The notes beneath the pieces are model-generated. The model was not told the DNA's origin and made no database searches. It worked only from the letters and a program-made list of their open reading frames with translations. A DNA stretch of 64,000 bases from CAZIOH01 sp964540815 (GTDB lineage: Bacteria > Myxococcota_A > Polyangia > Fen-1088): positions 1 to 64,000 of the forward strand of contig CAZIOH010000011.1 of NCBI GenBank assembly GCA_964540815.1, in the 5' to 3' direction. Positions 25,904-34,845 of the stretch are shown piece by piece. Position 1 is the stretch's first letter. Every line of letters starts with the position of its first letter. Made by a program: the position numbers and the translations under genes.

Positions 25904-27145
25904 TCAGTCGAAGCGCGAGAGAATCAGGGAAGCGTTGGTCCCACCGAAGCCGTAGCTGTTGGTGAGGACATGCTGGACCCGTACCTCGCGGGCGGTGTTG
26001 GGGACATAGTCGAGGTCGCACTCGGGATCGGGCGTCGTGTAGTTGATGGTGGGCGGGATGGCCCCCCGAGCCACGGCCAGCGCGCAGATGGCGGTCTCCA
26101 CCCCACCTGCGGCGCCCAGCATGTGCCCGGTCATCGACTTGGTCGAGCTGATCATGACCTTGCGGGCGGCGTCCCCGAAGACCGCCTTGATGGCCAGCGT
26201 CTCGGTGGCGTCGTTCATCTTGGTCGAGGTCCCGTGCGCGTTGATGTAGCCGATGTCTCCTGGCCCGAGCCGCGCATCCTTGAGCGCGAGGCGCATGCAG
26301 CGCTGGGCGCCCTCGCCCTGGGGAGCGGGCGCCGTGATGTGGTGTGCGTCGGCGTTGGCCGCGTAGCCGGTCAGCTCGGCGTAGATGCGGGCCCCGCGCT
26401 TCCGGGCCAGCTCCAGCTCCTCGATGATGAGGATGCCCGCCCCTTCGGCGATCACGAACCCGTCGCGGTCGCGGTCGAACGGGCGGGAGGCCTCCTGCGG
26501 AGCCTCGTTGCGGGTCGACAGGGCCCGCATGCTGTTGAAGCCGCCGACCCCGAGCGGGCTGACGGTCGCCTCGGTGCCGCCGCAGATCATGGCGTCGGCG
26601 TCGCCCCGCTGGATGGCGCGCGCCGCCTCGCCGATCGCGTGCGCGCCGGTCGAGCAGGCCGACACGTGGGAGAAGTTCGGCCCCTTGGCGCCGAAGCGGA
26701 TCGAGATCTGTCCAGGCGCCAGGTTGACGATGATCATCGGGACGAAGAAGGGCGAGATGCCGTGCCGCGGGCCCTTTTGCGCCAGGGTCGAGCAGGCGAC
26801 CTCGATGCTCGACACGCCGCCGAGCCCGGCGCCCACGTAGCACCCGACCCGCTCGGCGAAGTCCCCCGCGATCTGCAGGCCAGAGTCCTTGAGCGCCAGA
26901 TCGGCCGCGGCCACCGCGTACTGGATGAAGCGATCGATGTTCTTGGCATCCCGCGAGGGGATCCACCGCGTGACGTCGAAGTCCTTCACCTCGCCGGCGA
27001 AGTGGGTGGCGAACTGCGTGTGGTCGAAGTGCGTGATCGGACCAATCCCGGACCGGCCGGCGAGGAGGCCCTGCCACGTCTCTTCGGTGCCGACGGCGAT
27101 CGGTGTGACCAGACCAATGCCCGTTACGACTACCCGTCTTGCCAT
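25904..27145 (-). CDS. fabF: 3-oxoacyl-ACP synthase II
   Basis: A 413-aa elongating condensing enzyme of type II fatty acid synthesis. The Cys-His-His triad is visible: Cys in SACSTGAHAIGEA, His in NAHGTSTKMND and His in SMTGHMLGAAGG; the C-terminal NSYGFGGTNAS loop is present. It extends acyl-ACP with malonyl-ACP. It is the last gene of the minus-strand fab operon, 137 bp after acpP; that spacer is GC-rich and holds the palindrome GATTCGAATC (27163-27172). An AAGAGAG SD precedes the ATG. Confidence 0.96.
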   Translation of the reverse strand: MARRVVVTGIGLVTPIAVGTEETWQGLLAGRSGIGPITHFDHTQFATHFAGEVKDFDVTRWIPSRDAKNIDRFIQYAVAAADLALKDSGLQIAGDFAERVGCYVGAGLGGVSSIEVACSTLAQKGPRHGISPFFVPMIIVNLAPGQISIRFGAKGPNFSHVSACSTGAHAIGEAARAIQRGDADAMICGGTEATVSPLGVGGFNSMRALSTRNEAPQEASRPFDRDRDGFVIAEGAGILIIEELELARKRGARIYAELTGYAANADAHHITAPAPQGEGAQRCMRLALKDARLGPGDIGYINAHGTSTKMNDATETLAIKAVFGDAARKVMISSTKSMTGHMLGAAGGVETAICALAVARGAIPPTINYTTPDPECDLDYVPNTAREVRVQHVLTNSYGFGGTNASLILSRFD

Positions 27146-27162
27146 CGGCTCTCTTTCTCGAT

Positions 27163-27172
27163 GATTCGAATC
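27163..27172. promoter_or_regulatory. Palindrome GATTCGAATC in acpP-fabF spacer
   Basis: A perfect 10-bp palindrome 18 bp upstream of the fabF start, extendable with mismatch to ATGA/TCAT flanks. It could be an operator or an internal processing site. Nothing else supports it. Confidence 0.2.
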
Positions 27173-27282
27173 GTCATGGCGTCACTCAGGGCCCGGCGCC
27201 GGCGCCGGCGCGGGGCATCGCCCGGGTCCCTGCCTCGTCGGGAGGCTCGGGGGCGGGGCGAGGCCGCGCCGCGGCGCCGCGC

Positions 27283-27522
27283 TCATTTGGCGTGAGACTT
27301 GATGTAGTTGATGGCGTCGCCCACGGTCTTGATCTTCTCGGTGTCCTCGTCCGGGATCTCCAGCTTGAACGCCTCCTCCAGGGCGAGGACGAGCTCCACC
27401 ACCGCCAGAGAGTCGGCCTTGAGATCCTCCGAGAACGAGGCGGTCGGGACCACCTTGTCCGGGGACACCTCGAGCTGCTCCACGATGAGTTTGCGCACCC
27501 GGTCTTCGACGTTGTCTGCCAT
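27283..27522 (-). CDS. acpP: Acyl carrier protein
   Basis: A 79-aa acidic ACP. The phosphopantetheine attachment site is Ser in KADSLAVVEL, and the four-helix pattern is normal for the family (NVEDRVRKLIVEQL at the N-terminus). It carries acyl chains among the Fab enzymes encoded around it. A good SD (AAGGAA) lies about 10 nt upstream. Position between fabG and fabF is the classic order. Confidence 0.97.
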   Translation of the reverse strand: MADNVEDRVRKLIVEQLEVSPDKVVPTASFSEDLKADSLAVVELVLALEEAFKLEIPDEDTEKIKTVGDAINYIKSHAK

Positions 27523-27589
27523 TTTTTCGTTTTTCCTTCCCGCGTAACCGTGGGCATCCGCGCCCGGTGGTTTTTGTCGGCGGCGTACC

Positions 27590-28357
27590 TTACATTAAGA
27601 GCCCACCGTTGACCCGTAAAACTTCGCCCGTGACGTAGCCCGCCGCCGGGCTGGCCAGGAAGGCCACCGCGGCCGCGACGTCCTCGGGCCGCCCCACCCG
27701 CCCGAGGGGAATCGACTTGATCAGCTCCTCCCGGCGCGCCGCCGGCAGATCGGACGCGGTCATGTCGGTGTCGATGTAGCCCGGGGACACCGCGTTGCAG
27801 GTGATGCCGCGCGAGGCGTACTCGCGCGCCCAGGTCTTGGTGAGGCCGATCAGGCCAGCCTTGGCCGCCACGTAGGGCCCCTGCCCCGCCGAGCCACTCT
27901 CGGCGGTGATCGACGTGATGTTGATGATGCGTCCGGCCTCCCTGGCCTTCATGAGGGCCCGCAGCGCCGCCCGGGTGCACTGGAAGGCCCCCGTCAGGTT
28001 GACGTCGAGCGCGCGCTTCCAGTCGGCGTCGCGCGCCCCGAGCGTGAGCGCGTTGACCGCCACGCCGGCGTTGTTCACCAGGATGTGCAGCCCCCCCTCG
28101 GCGGCCACGATCTCCTTGATGGCGGCGTCGGTGGCTGCACCGTCCGCCACGTCAAAGCGCTTGAGCGTGGCGCTCCCACCCACGGCCGCCACCGCCGCCG
28201 CGGCCTCGCTGGCGGCGCCCTCGTTGCTGGCGTAGTTGATGACCACCCTGGCCCCGCGCGCAGCGAGCGCCACGGCGATGGCGCGCCCGATGCCCCGCGA
28301 GGCCCCGGTCACCAGCGCCACCCTGCCTGTCAGCTCCGCTCGTTCATCCATGGGCAT
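27590..28357 (-). CDS. fabG: 3-oxoacyl-ACP reductase
   Basis: A 255-aa short-chain dehydrogenase. It has TGASRGIGRAI for NADPH, NNAGVAV, Ser in NITSITAESG, and YVAAKAG (Tyr-x3-Lys). It ends in VTGEVLRVNGGLLM, as FabG proteins do. It reduces 3-oxoacyl-ACP to 3-hydroxyacyl-ACP. The start overlaps the 3' end of fabD by 14 bp; an in-frame ATG 2 codons later is also possible. No FabZ or FabI is present in this window. Confidence 0.95.
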   Translation of the reverse strand: MPMDERAELTGRVALVTGASRGIGRAIAVALAARGARVVINYASNEGAASEAAAAVAAVGGSATLKRFDVADGAATDAAIKEIVAAEGGLHILVNNAGVAVNALTLGARDADWKRALDVNLTGAFQCTRAALRALMKAREAGRIINITSITAESGSAGQGPYVAAKAGLIGLTKTWAREYASRGITCNAVSPGYIDTDMTASDLPAARREELIKSIPLGRVGRPEDVAAAVAFLASPAAGYVTGEVLRVNGGLLM

Positions 28358-29312
28358 CCGGTCCTTGGCTGTGGGTTTCCTTCAAGCTGGCGATGCTCCC
28401 GGGATCGGCGGCCGGGTACACCGGCATGCCGGGGACGATGCGCCTCCCGAGCCCCGCGAGCACACCGCCATGTCCGACCTCGACGGCCTCCGCGATCTCG
28501 AGGAGGCCCGCCAGCGCCAGCATCGACTCCTCCCAGCGCACCGGCGCGGTCACCTGGGCGGTCAGCAGCTCGCGGATCCGCCGCCCGTCGGAGTTGGGGG
28601 TGGCCTCGACGTTGGTCACCACCGGCACGCGCGGATCGCGCACCTCGATGGCGTCGAGCGCCTCGCGCAGCCGATCGGCCGCCGGCTGCATCAGCGCCGA
28701 GTGAAAGGGGGCGCTCACCGCCAGCGGCATCGCGCGCTTGGCGCCGCGCCGCCGGGCGGCCTCGCAGGCCCTCTCGACCGCGCGCTTGTGCCCGGCGATC
28801 ACCACCTGGCCGCCGCCGTTGAGGTTGGCGGCCTGCACCGTCTCCCCCGGCAGCTCGCCGGCGGCCTCGGCGCAGGCGGCCTCGACCTCGGCCCGCCCGA
28901 GCCCGAGGATGGCCGCCATCCCACCCACCCCCGGGGCCACCGCCTCCTGCATGAACTGGCCGCGCAGCCGCACCACGCGCGCCGCGTCCACCAGCGACAG
29001 GGCCCCCGCGCACACCAGCGCCGAGTACTCGCCGAGCGAGTGTCCGGCCACCGCGGTTGGCTGAAGCCCGGTCTCGGCCTCGAGCACCCGCAGGGCGGCG
29101 ATGCTGGTGGTCAGGATCGCCGGCTGGGCGTTGGCGGTCAGCACCAGCTCGGCCTCCGGGCCCTCGAAGCACAGCCGCGACAAGGAGAACCCCAGCGCGG
29201 CGTCCACCTCGTCGAAGACCGCGCGCGCGGCCGGGAAGGCCGCGGCCAGTGCCTGGCCCATCCCGACCTTCTGGGAGCCCTGTCCGGGGAACAGAAATGC
29301 GATGCGCTTCAT
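28344..29312 (-). CDS. fabD: Malonyl-CoA:ACP transacylase
   Basis: About 322 aa. The start MKRIAFLFPGQGSQKVGMG is the standard FabD N-terminus and favours ATG 29312 over an in-frame ATG 4 codons upstream. The catalytic Ser is in GHSLGEYSAL, with the Arg (RLRGQFMQ) and His (SAPFHSALM) at the expected distances. It loads malonyl groups on ACP. It sits between fabH (80 bp upstream) and fabG (overlapping). Confidence 0.95.
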   Translation of the reverse strand: MKRIAFLFPGQGSQKVGMGQALAAAFPAARAVFDEVDAALGFSLSRLCFEGPEAELVLTANAQPAILTTSIAALRVLEAETGLQPTAVAGHSLGEYSALVCAGALSLVDAARVVRLRGQFMQEAVAPGVGGMAAILGLGRAEVEAACAEAAGELPGETVQAANLNGGGQVVIAGHKRAVERACEAARRRGAKRAMPLAVSAPFHSALMQPAADRLREALDAIEVRDPRVPVVTNVEATPNSDGRRIRELLTAQVTAPVRWEESMLALAGLLEIAEAVEVGHGGVLAGLGRRIVPGMPVYPAADPGSIASLKETHSQGPDAHG

Positions 29313-29391
29313 GACACGATCCATGGCAATGGCCCGAGGAAACGGGGGAGGTCGCGGGAGAGCGTGGTCACCAGCGTGGGCACCAGCCGGG

Positions 29392-30417
29392 TCACCAGCG
29401 CATCACCGCCGATGCCCAGGCCAGTCCCCCGCCGAGGGCGGTCATGAGAATGACGTCCCCGGCCTTCAGCTTGCCGAGCTCGCACGCCTCGTCGAGCGCG
29501 GTGGGCACCGACGCCGAGGAGGTGTTCCCGTAGCGCTCGACGTTCAAGTAGAAGCGGTCGAGCGGGATGGCCACCCGCTCGGACACCCCCTCGATGATGC
29601 GCAGGTTGGCCTGATGCGCGACCACCCAGTCGACGTCGCCGGGGGTGAGCCCGTTGTGCTCGAGCGCCAGCTTCGAGGCCTGCGCCATGTTGCGCACGGC
29701 GTGCTTGTAGACCTCGCGTCCGTTCATCTTGACCAGGTTGCGCTTGTCGGCGATGGCCGCCGCGGTCAGCGGCTCGCGGCTGCCGCCCGCGGGCTGGAGC
29801 AGCACGTCGGTGTAGTTGCCATCGGCGAACAGGTGGGTGGAGAGGATCCCGCGTCCGGGCTCCGGCTCCGGCCCCAGCAAGACCGCGCCGGCGCCGTCGC
29901 CGAAGAGGACGCAGGTCGAGCGATCCTGCCAGTCGATGATCCGGGAGAGGACCTCGACGCCGATCACCAGCACCCGCCGGAACTGGCCCCGCCGGATGAA
30001 GGCATCGGCGATGCTGAGCCCGTAGAGGAAACCGGCGCAGGCGGCCGACAGGTCGAAGGCGCAGCCGCCGGCCGCGGCGCCGAGCTTGCGCTGCACGAAG
30101 GTGGCGGTGGCGGGGAAGGGGCAGTCGCCCGAGATGGTCCCGACGATGATGCAGTCGACCTCCGCGGGAGCCACCCCGGCCTTGAGGCAGGCGTTGCGCC
30201 CGGCCTCGGTGGCGAGATCGCTCGCGGCCAGCGAGGGATCGAGGATGTGCCGCTCGCGGATCCCGGTCCGCTCGACGATCCACTCGTTCGAGGTGTCGAC
30301 CATGCGCGCGAGATCCTCGTTGGTCAGGACCTTCGGCGGCACGCCCCGCCCGGTCCCGAGGATCCGCGACGAGGCGGGCAGCACGGGAGAGCCGAAGGAG
30401 CCGGCGCGCGCGCTCAC
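29392..30417 (-). CDS. fabH: 3-oxoacyl-ACP synthase III
   Basis: A 341-aa initiating condensing enzyme. The triad is Cys in SAACAGFLYG, His in VAHQANLRII and Asn in RYGNTSSAS. The start ILGTGRGVPPKVLTNEDL and NEWIVERTGIRERH are typical. It condenses acetyl- or branched acyl-CoA with malonyl-ACP to begin chains. The GTG start at 30417 overlaps the plsX stop by 4 nt. Confidence 0.95.
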   Translation of the reverse strand: MSARAGSFGSPVLPASSRILGTGRGVPPKVLTNEDLARMVDTSNEWIVERTGIRERHILDPSLAASDLATEAGRNACLKAGVAPAEVDCIIVGTISGDCPFPATATFVQRKLGAAAGGCAFDLSAACAGFLYGLSIADAFIRRGQFRRVLVIGVEVLSRIIDWQDRSTCVLFGDGAGAVLLGPEPEPGRGILSTHLFADGNYTDVLLQPAGGSREPLTAAAIADKRNLVKMNGREVYKHAVRNMAQASKLALEHNGLTPGDVDWVVAHQANLRIIEGVSERVAIPLDRFYLNVERYGNTSSASVPTALDEACELGKLKAGDVILMTALGGGLAWASAVMRW

Positions 30418-31550
30418 GAGAGCGCCCCGGCCACGCCCGGCCCCGGGCGCCAGGCGCTGTCCCACAGGAAGGCGTGCGCGGCGATGGCCGCGGTGGTCTC
30501 GCTGCCGAGCCCGATCTGCGCGAACTGCCCGGCCACCCGGACGGCGGAGGCGATGGCCCGGGCGCTCGAGCCCCCGTGGCAGATCAGCGCCACGCCGTCG
30601 ATCCCGAGCAGCGGCGCCCCACCGTACTCCGCGTAGTCGGTCTTCCGCTTGAGGGCCCGCAGGGGCTTCTGCATCAGCGCCGCACCGAGCTTGGCCAGGA
30701 GCCCGGCCTGGGCGATCTCTTCTCGAACCATGGACATGATGACCTCCGCGGCCCCTTCCACGCTCTTCAGGACCACGTTTCCAGTGAACCCGTCGGTGAC
30801 CACCACGTCGACGGCGCCGCGAAACACGTCGCGCCCCTCGACGTAGCCGATGTAGTCGAAGGCGGCGACGCCGGTGTCGTTGGCGCTGCCGCGAGACGGA
30901 CTGGAGGACCGGCCGGGGGACGGGCCCGAGGCCGGACCGGAGGCGCGCCCGAGCAGGTGGTTGGCCTCCCGGGTGAGGGCGGTCCCCTTGTGCTCCTCGC
31001 TGCCGTTCGACAGCACCCCCACCCGCGGGCGGGGCTTGCCGTGCAGCAGGCGGGCGTAGACGGCACCCAGCACCGCCCACTGGGCCATCGCACCGGGCCT
31101 GGGATCGACGTTCGCACCCATGTCGAGGAGCGCGCACTTTCCCTGGCGGGTGGGCAGGCTGGTCACGATGGCCGGACGCTCGACGCCCGGGAGTCGCCCG
31201 AGGACGAACAGGCCACACGCCATCATGGCCCCCGAGTTTCCGGCCGAGACCACCGCCTCGGCCCCCCGGGTCTTGACCAGATCGAAGCACATCCGCATGG
31301 AGGATTTCTTCTTCTGCTTGACCGCCATCGACGGGGCGTCGTGCATGGTGATCACCTCGGGCGCGTGGAGGATCTCGATCGCGGCTTCGCGCGTCGCCCC
31401 CAGGGTCTCGAGCTCGGCGCGCAGACGTGTCTCGTCCCCGACCAGGATCACCTGGACGGGCTGCGAACGCACCGCGGACACGACGCCTTCGACCTCGACC
31501 CGCGGCGCGCCGTCCGACCCCATGGCATCGACGGCGATCCGGAGCGGCAA
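30414..31550 (-). CDS. plsX: Phosphate acyltransferase PlsX
   Basis: A 378-aa enzyme that converts acyl-ACP to acyl phosphate for phospholipid synthesis. RIAVDAMGSDGAP at the N-terminus, AGNSGAMMA, LSNGSEEHKGT and VVTDGFTGNVVLK are conserved motifs. An insert after HLLGR (ASGPASGPSPGRSSSPSRGS) is unusual: repetitive, Ser/Gly/Pro-rich, in a loop where most PlsX are compact. The TTG start at 31550 directly abuts the rpmF stop (TAG-TTG). Confidence 0.93.
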   Translation of the reverse strand: MPLRIAVDAMGSDGAPRVEVEGVVSAVRSQPVQVILVGDETRLRAELETLGATREAAIEILHAPEVITMHDAPSMAVKQKKKSSMRMCFDLVKTRGAEAVVSAGNSGAMMACGLFVLGRLPGVERPAIVTSLPTRQGKCALLDMGANVDPRPGAMAQWAVLGAVYARLLHGKPRPRVGVLSNGSEEHKGTALTREANHLLGRASGPASGPSPGRSSSPSRGSANDTGVAAFDYIGYVEGRDVFRGAVDVVVTDGFTGNVVLKSVEGAAEVIMSMVREEIAQAGLLAKLGAALMQKPLRALKRKTDYAEYGGAPLLGIDGVALICHGGSSARAIASAVRVAGQFAQIGLGSETTAAIAAHAFLWDSAWRPGPGVAGALS

Positions 31551-31745
31551 CTAGGCCTGCTCCTCGTCCGGTTTCTCGATCACCATGCGGTCGCGGTAGT
31601 AGCCGCACGCCGCGCAGAGGCGGTGCGACAGCTTGGGCTCGCCACAGCGGGGGCACGGCACGCTGTGCGGGGGGCTGCGCTTCATGACCTGGGCGCGACG
31701 GATCGCCGAACGGGACTTGGACTGTCTTCTCTTCGGAACGGCCAT
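31551..31745 (-). CDS. rpmF: 50S ribosomal protein L32
   Basis: A 64-aa ribosomal protein starting MAVPKRRQSKSRSAIRRA. It has the zinc-binding CPRC...CAAC pairs of the C+ form and ends with an acidic tail. Its place between yceD and plsX is conserved in many bacteria and links ribosome and lipid synthesis. It lies 106 bp downstream of yceD. Confidence 0.97.
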   Translation of the reverse strand: MAVPKRRQSKSRSAIRRAQVMKRSPPHSVPCPRCGEPKLSHRLCAACGYYRDRMVIEKPDEEQA

Positions 31746-31851
31746 GGAATCCTCGTTTTCTTCTGCTGCGTTCGTTCGTTCGTTCGAAAGCGGTTTCGGG
31801 TGGCGGGGTGGCCGGGCGACCCCGTGGGGTCGCCGGGCTTGGGATTGGGCG

Positions 31852-32388
31852 TCAGATCTTCAGCTTGCCGAGCGCGGCGGCGAGCGGGTTGGCCTTGAGG
31901 GGGTCGCCTTGCTGGGTCACGCAGGCACACGGGATCTGGTTGCGGTTCCCGCCGCACACCGGGCAGATCCCCGCGCAGTCGGGCGCGCAGAGCGGGTTGA
32001 TGGGAAACGCGAGCAGGATCTGATCGCGGATCTCGGGCGCGAGATCCAGCTCCTCCCCGGCGAAGAACACCACGTCGACGTCGTCCTCCTCCTCGGACTC
32101 GGGCTCGCGCTCGTCCTCCGGCCTCGGAACGAAGGACACGTTGACCGGCAGATCGAGCCCCACCACCGCCTTCTCGAGACAGCGCGCGCAGGAGCCGTGG
32201 AGGCTTCCCTGCAGGCGACCCCGCAGGAACAGATCCTCGCCGGTCTTGAGCAGCTGGCCGCGCAGGCGGATGCCCTTCGGACCGGGGACGGCGCCGAGAT
32301 CCGGGCACATGGTGGCCACGAGCTCCGCGCTGACGGACAGGTCGATGGGGAGGCCTTCTTCTCCTATCTCTTTGATTTTAAAGCGCAT
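31852..32388 (-). CDS. yceD: YceD/DUF177 family protein
   Basis: A 178-aa protein starting MRFKIKEIGEEGLPIDL. The middle holds the Cys-containing GSCARCLEKAVVGLDLPV, the acidic central stretch (EPESEEEDDVD) and the C-terminal Cys cluster (CAPDCAGICPVCG) typical of DUF177. The family is needed for normal 23S rRNA accumulation in studied bacteria, and it always travels with rpmF. It is the first gene of the fab operon, about 37 nt after the predicted transcription start. Confidence 0.92.
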   Translation of the reverse strand: MRFKIKEIGEEGLPIDLSVSAELVATMCPDLGAVPGPKGIRLRGQLLKTGEDLFLRGRLQGSLHGSCARCLEKAVVGLDLPVNVSFVPRPEDEREPESEEEDDVDVVFFAGEELDLAPEIRDQILLAFPINPLCAPDCAGICPVCGGNRNQIPCACVTQQGDPLKANPLAAALGKLKI

Positions 32389-32431
32389 TTCGTCAATCGA
32401 AGGGGAGCCACGACAGCCCGGAAGGTGAGTA

Positions 32432-32459
32432 ACTATAGGGAGGGGGCCCACTCTGTCAA
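32432..32459 (-). promoter_or_regulatory. Sigma70-type promoter of yceD-rpmF-plsX-fab operon
   Basis: On the minus strand TTGACA (32459-32454), a 16-bp spacer and TATAGT (32437-32432). Both hexamers are at or near consensus. A start site near 32425 gives a 5' leader of about 37 nt before ATG 32388. Confidence 0.8.
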
Positions 32460-32497
32460 GCCAATGACCGCCGGCCCCGGGGGGGCTCCCAGGGCAA

Positions 32498-33334
32498 TCA
32501 GGGGAAGGGCTGGCCGGCCTGGCCGCGCTCGAGGGGGAAGGAGAACGAACCTTCGACGAGGCCGAGGATGTTCGGAACGTGGATCGGCGGGTTGTTGTTG
32601 AGCTTGGCGTCCACCGTCGCCGCGTCGCACAACGCGAGGTGGAACATCGGGGTGGTGGGCGCGGTGGCCGGCGGCTCGGCGGCGATGGTCTCGCCGTCGT
32701 TGATGCGGAAGCTCGGCGAGACCGGACCGGTGGCGGGCGGCGTGCCGAAGCGCGAGAAGGTGATCCACGAATCGCGGCCCGGGCAGAGCGTCAGGTCCGG
32801 GCAGCTGCCGTCGGTGCAGGCGCCGAGGGCATCCGCCGAGACGAAGGCCTGTGCGCAGGTGTTGTTGAGCGCGAGGAAGCCCCGCACCGCCTCGGTGGTC
32901 ATGCCCACGAAGAGGCGTCCCTCGCCGAGCGGACCCAAGGCGGCGGCCGAGCGATCGCAGACCGCCGGATCCCACTCGGGCGTGCCGTCGGGGTTGGTGC
33001 TGCCCCGCAGGCAGCGGGCCACCGCCGCGCTGTCGAGGACCCGAAACAGGATGACGTCCGCGCTCTCGACGCGGTTCCCGGTGAGCTGCAGCCGGATGTT
33101 GAGCTGATTGGCCGGGAAGCGCACCGAGTTCGAGTCGATGGGCTCCGCCGCGAAGAACGTCGGGTTGAACACGAAGCCGGGAGGCAGGGGCTGGGGCGCC
33201 CCCGAGCTGTCGAAGGTGCACTCGTCAACGGTCAGCGTGCCCGTGACCCGGCCGGTTCCTCCGCCCACCGAGCAGCCGACCAGCCCGAGCACGAGGACCG
33301 CGAGCGGGCGCGCTCGCACCCCTGGCAGCATCAC
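32498..33334 (-). CDS. Lipoprotein of unknown function in Mla operon
   Basis: A 278-aa protein with a short lipoprotein signal peptide ending in LGLVGC, so it should be lipidated at Cys21 or so. The mature part has six or more cysteines (DECTF, ARCLRG, VCDRS, NTCAQAF, ACTDGSCPDLTLC) and is rich in beta-strand-like sequence; I recognise no domain. Its ATG overlaps the mlaD stop by 4 nt and it closes the alr-mlaEFD operon, so it may be an outer-membrane or periplasmic partner of the lipid transporter (inference). Confidence 0.75.
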   Translation of the reverse strand: MMLPGVRARPLAVLVLGLVGCSVGGGTGRVTGTLTVDECTFDSSGAPQPLPPGFVFNPTFFAAEPIDSNSVRFPANQLNIRLQLTGNRVESADVILFRVLDSAAVARCLRGSTNPDGTPEWDPAVCDRSAAALGPLGEGRLFVGMTTEAVRGFLALNNTCAQAFVSADALGACTDGSCPDLTLCPGRDSWITFSRFGTPPATGPVSPSFRINDGETIAAEPPATAPTTPMFHLALCDAATVDAKLNNNPPIHVPNILGLVEGSFSFPLERGQAGQPFP

Positions 33335-34845
33335 TTGGTGGCCCCCGAAGCGGTGCTCCCTCCGAAGAGCAGGAGCGACTTGAGATCCTCGTCGTTGAAC
33401 ACCAGCTGGCCCCCGAAGAACCAGTCGAACCCGCCGCCGCTCGAGAGCTGGGCGCGTCGGTTGAGGACGTCGTCCACCCCGCCGACGAGGTAGATGCTGC
33501 GTCCGTAGAGCGCGATCGAGGCCCGGGCCTGCAGGCGCGGGTACTGGTTGAACTTGGTGTCGAAGAGATCGGCCGAGAGCAAGAGGCGGCTGTTCATGAG
33601 GTGCAGATCCGCGCCGAACCCGCCGGTCGACTCCTTGATGCCGAAGCGCCCGGTGATCGCGCCGTAGGTGTAGCCGAACTGGAGGGTGTACTTCAGCGTC
33701 TCGCTGGTGGTGGTGACGGTCGACTGGTGCAGGCCATTCGAATCGGTGACCGAGATGCTGTCGGTCTTGCGCAGCCCCCGGGGATCGTCGACGATCTCGA
33801 TCAGGTAGAACTTGTCCGGGTGGGGCACGAGCTGGATCGACACGTAGTTCTTGAGCTGGTTCGACAGGACGTTGTACTCGGATCTCAGCCCGACGACGGT
33901 CTGCAGCTTGGTGATGCCGCGGATGAAGCCGCCGGCGTCGTCGGTGATGTCCTCGATGTTCTTGGCGATGGTGTCGTCGGTGAGCAGGTGCCCGGCCGTG
34001 CCCTCGCCCTTCTCCAGGCGGTCGGTGATGGTCTCCACGTTCTTCAGCGACCGGTCGAGGTTGTCGACCGTGGCCTGCAGCTTGGTCAGCGAGCTCCGGA
34101 CCGCATTCCCGGTCTGGGTGACCTCGCCCTGGCTGCTGCCCACCAGCTGCTTGATTGAATCGGTGATGTCGCGGACGTTCTGGATCGACGCGCGGATGTT
34201 GGTCTTCTCGGAGTCGGTGATCTGGTCGATGTCCGTCACCACGTGGTTCACCCGGGTGAGCAGGCTCTCGAGCACCACCGAGTTGGTCTCGATCATCTTG
34301 TTGACGTTCTCCGCCGCGTTGGCGATGGGCCCGGCGGTCAGCTTGCGCACGTCCTCGAGGATGTCCTTCAGCACCGGCAAGGTGTTCCCGACCTCGTCCA
34401 TGATGTCGCCCATGGCGACCGGCTCGCGGATGTTCACGATCTGATCGCCGTCCTTGAGCGGGCGCATGGCCCGGCGCTCCCCCTTGACGATCCCCACCGG
34501 CGAGCCGGGGTCGATCTCGAGGTAGAACTCCCCGAGCAGCGAGGCGGACTTCTTCGAGACCAGCGCGTTCTCGTAGAGCTTGATGTTCGGCAGGACCCGG
34601 ACCGTGACCCGCGCCAGGGGCCGCAGGGGATCGAGCTCGCGCTTCTCGATCTGGCCGACCGGGATGCCGGCGGTCTGCACCCGCGACTTCTGGAAGAGGC
34701 CAGCGGCGTCGCGGAAGTTCATCCAGACCGTGATGCCCTCCCGCTTCGAGGTGCGCTCGCTGGTCGACTTGACGAGGAAGTACGACAGCAGGCTCACCAC
34801 GATCACCAGCGCCCCTACGGTGGCGGCGGCCCAGCTCCGCCTCAC
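33331..34845 (-). CDS. mlaD: MlaD-like MCE protein with long C-terminal region
   Basis: A 504-aa MCE-family lipid-binding subunit. One N-terminal membrane helix (about 8-27) precedes a single MCE domain (about 38-120, with GLFQKSRVQTAGIPVGQIE and LLGEFYLEIDPGSP). A long helical segment of about 190 residues follows, rich in Ile/Asp/Leu with coiled-coil character (NVRDITDSIKQL, TVDNLDRSLKNV). The last 170 residues alternate polar and hydrophobic residues (YTLQFGYTYGAITGRFGIKE, LLLSADLFDTKF) and look like beta-strands of an outer-membrane-type sheet. Such a protein could span the periplasm. It overlaps mlaF by 4 nt. Confidence 0.87.
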   Translation of the reverse strand: MRRSWAAATVGALVIVVSLLSYFLVKSTSERTSKREGITVWMNFRDAAGLFQKSRVQTAGIPVGQIEKRELDPLRPLARVTVRVLPNIKLYENALVSKKSASLLGEFYLEIDPGSPVGIVKGERRAMRPLKDGDQIVNIREPVAMGDIMDEVGNTLPVLKDILEDVRKLTAGPIANAAENVNKMIETNSVVLESLLTRVNHVVTDIDQITDSEKTNIRASIQNVRDITDSIKQLVGSSQGEVTQTGNAVRSSLTKLQATVDNLDRSLKNVETITDRLEKGEGTAGHLLTDDTIAKNIEDITDDAGGFIRGITKLQTVVGLRSEYNVLSNQLKNYVSIQLVPHPDKFYLIEIVDDPRGLRKTDSISVTDSNGLHQSTVTTTSETLKYTLQFGYTYGAITGRFGIKESTGGFGADLHLMNSRLLLSADLFDTKFNQYPRLQARASIALYGRSIYLVGGVDDVLNRRAQLSSGGGFDWFFGGQLVFNDEDLKSLLLFGGSTASGATK

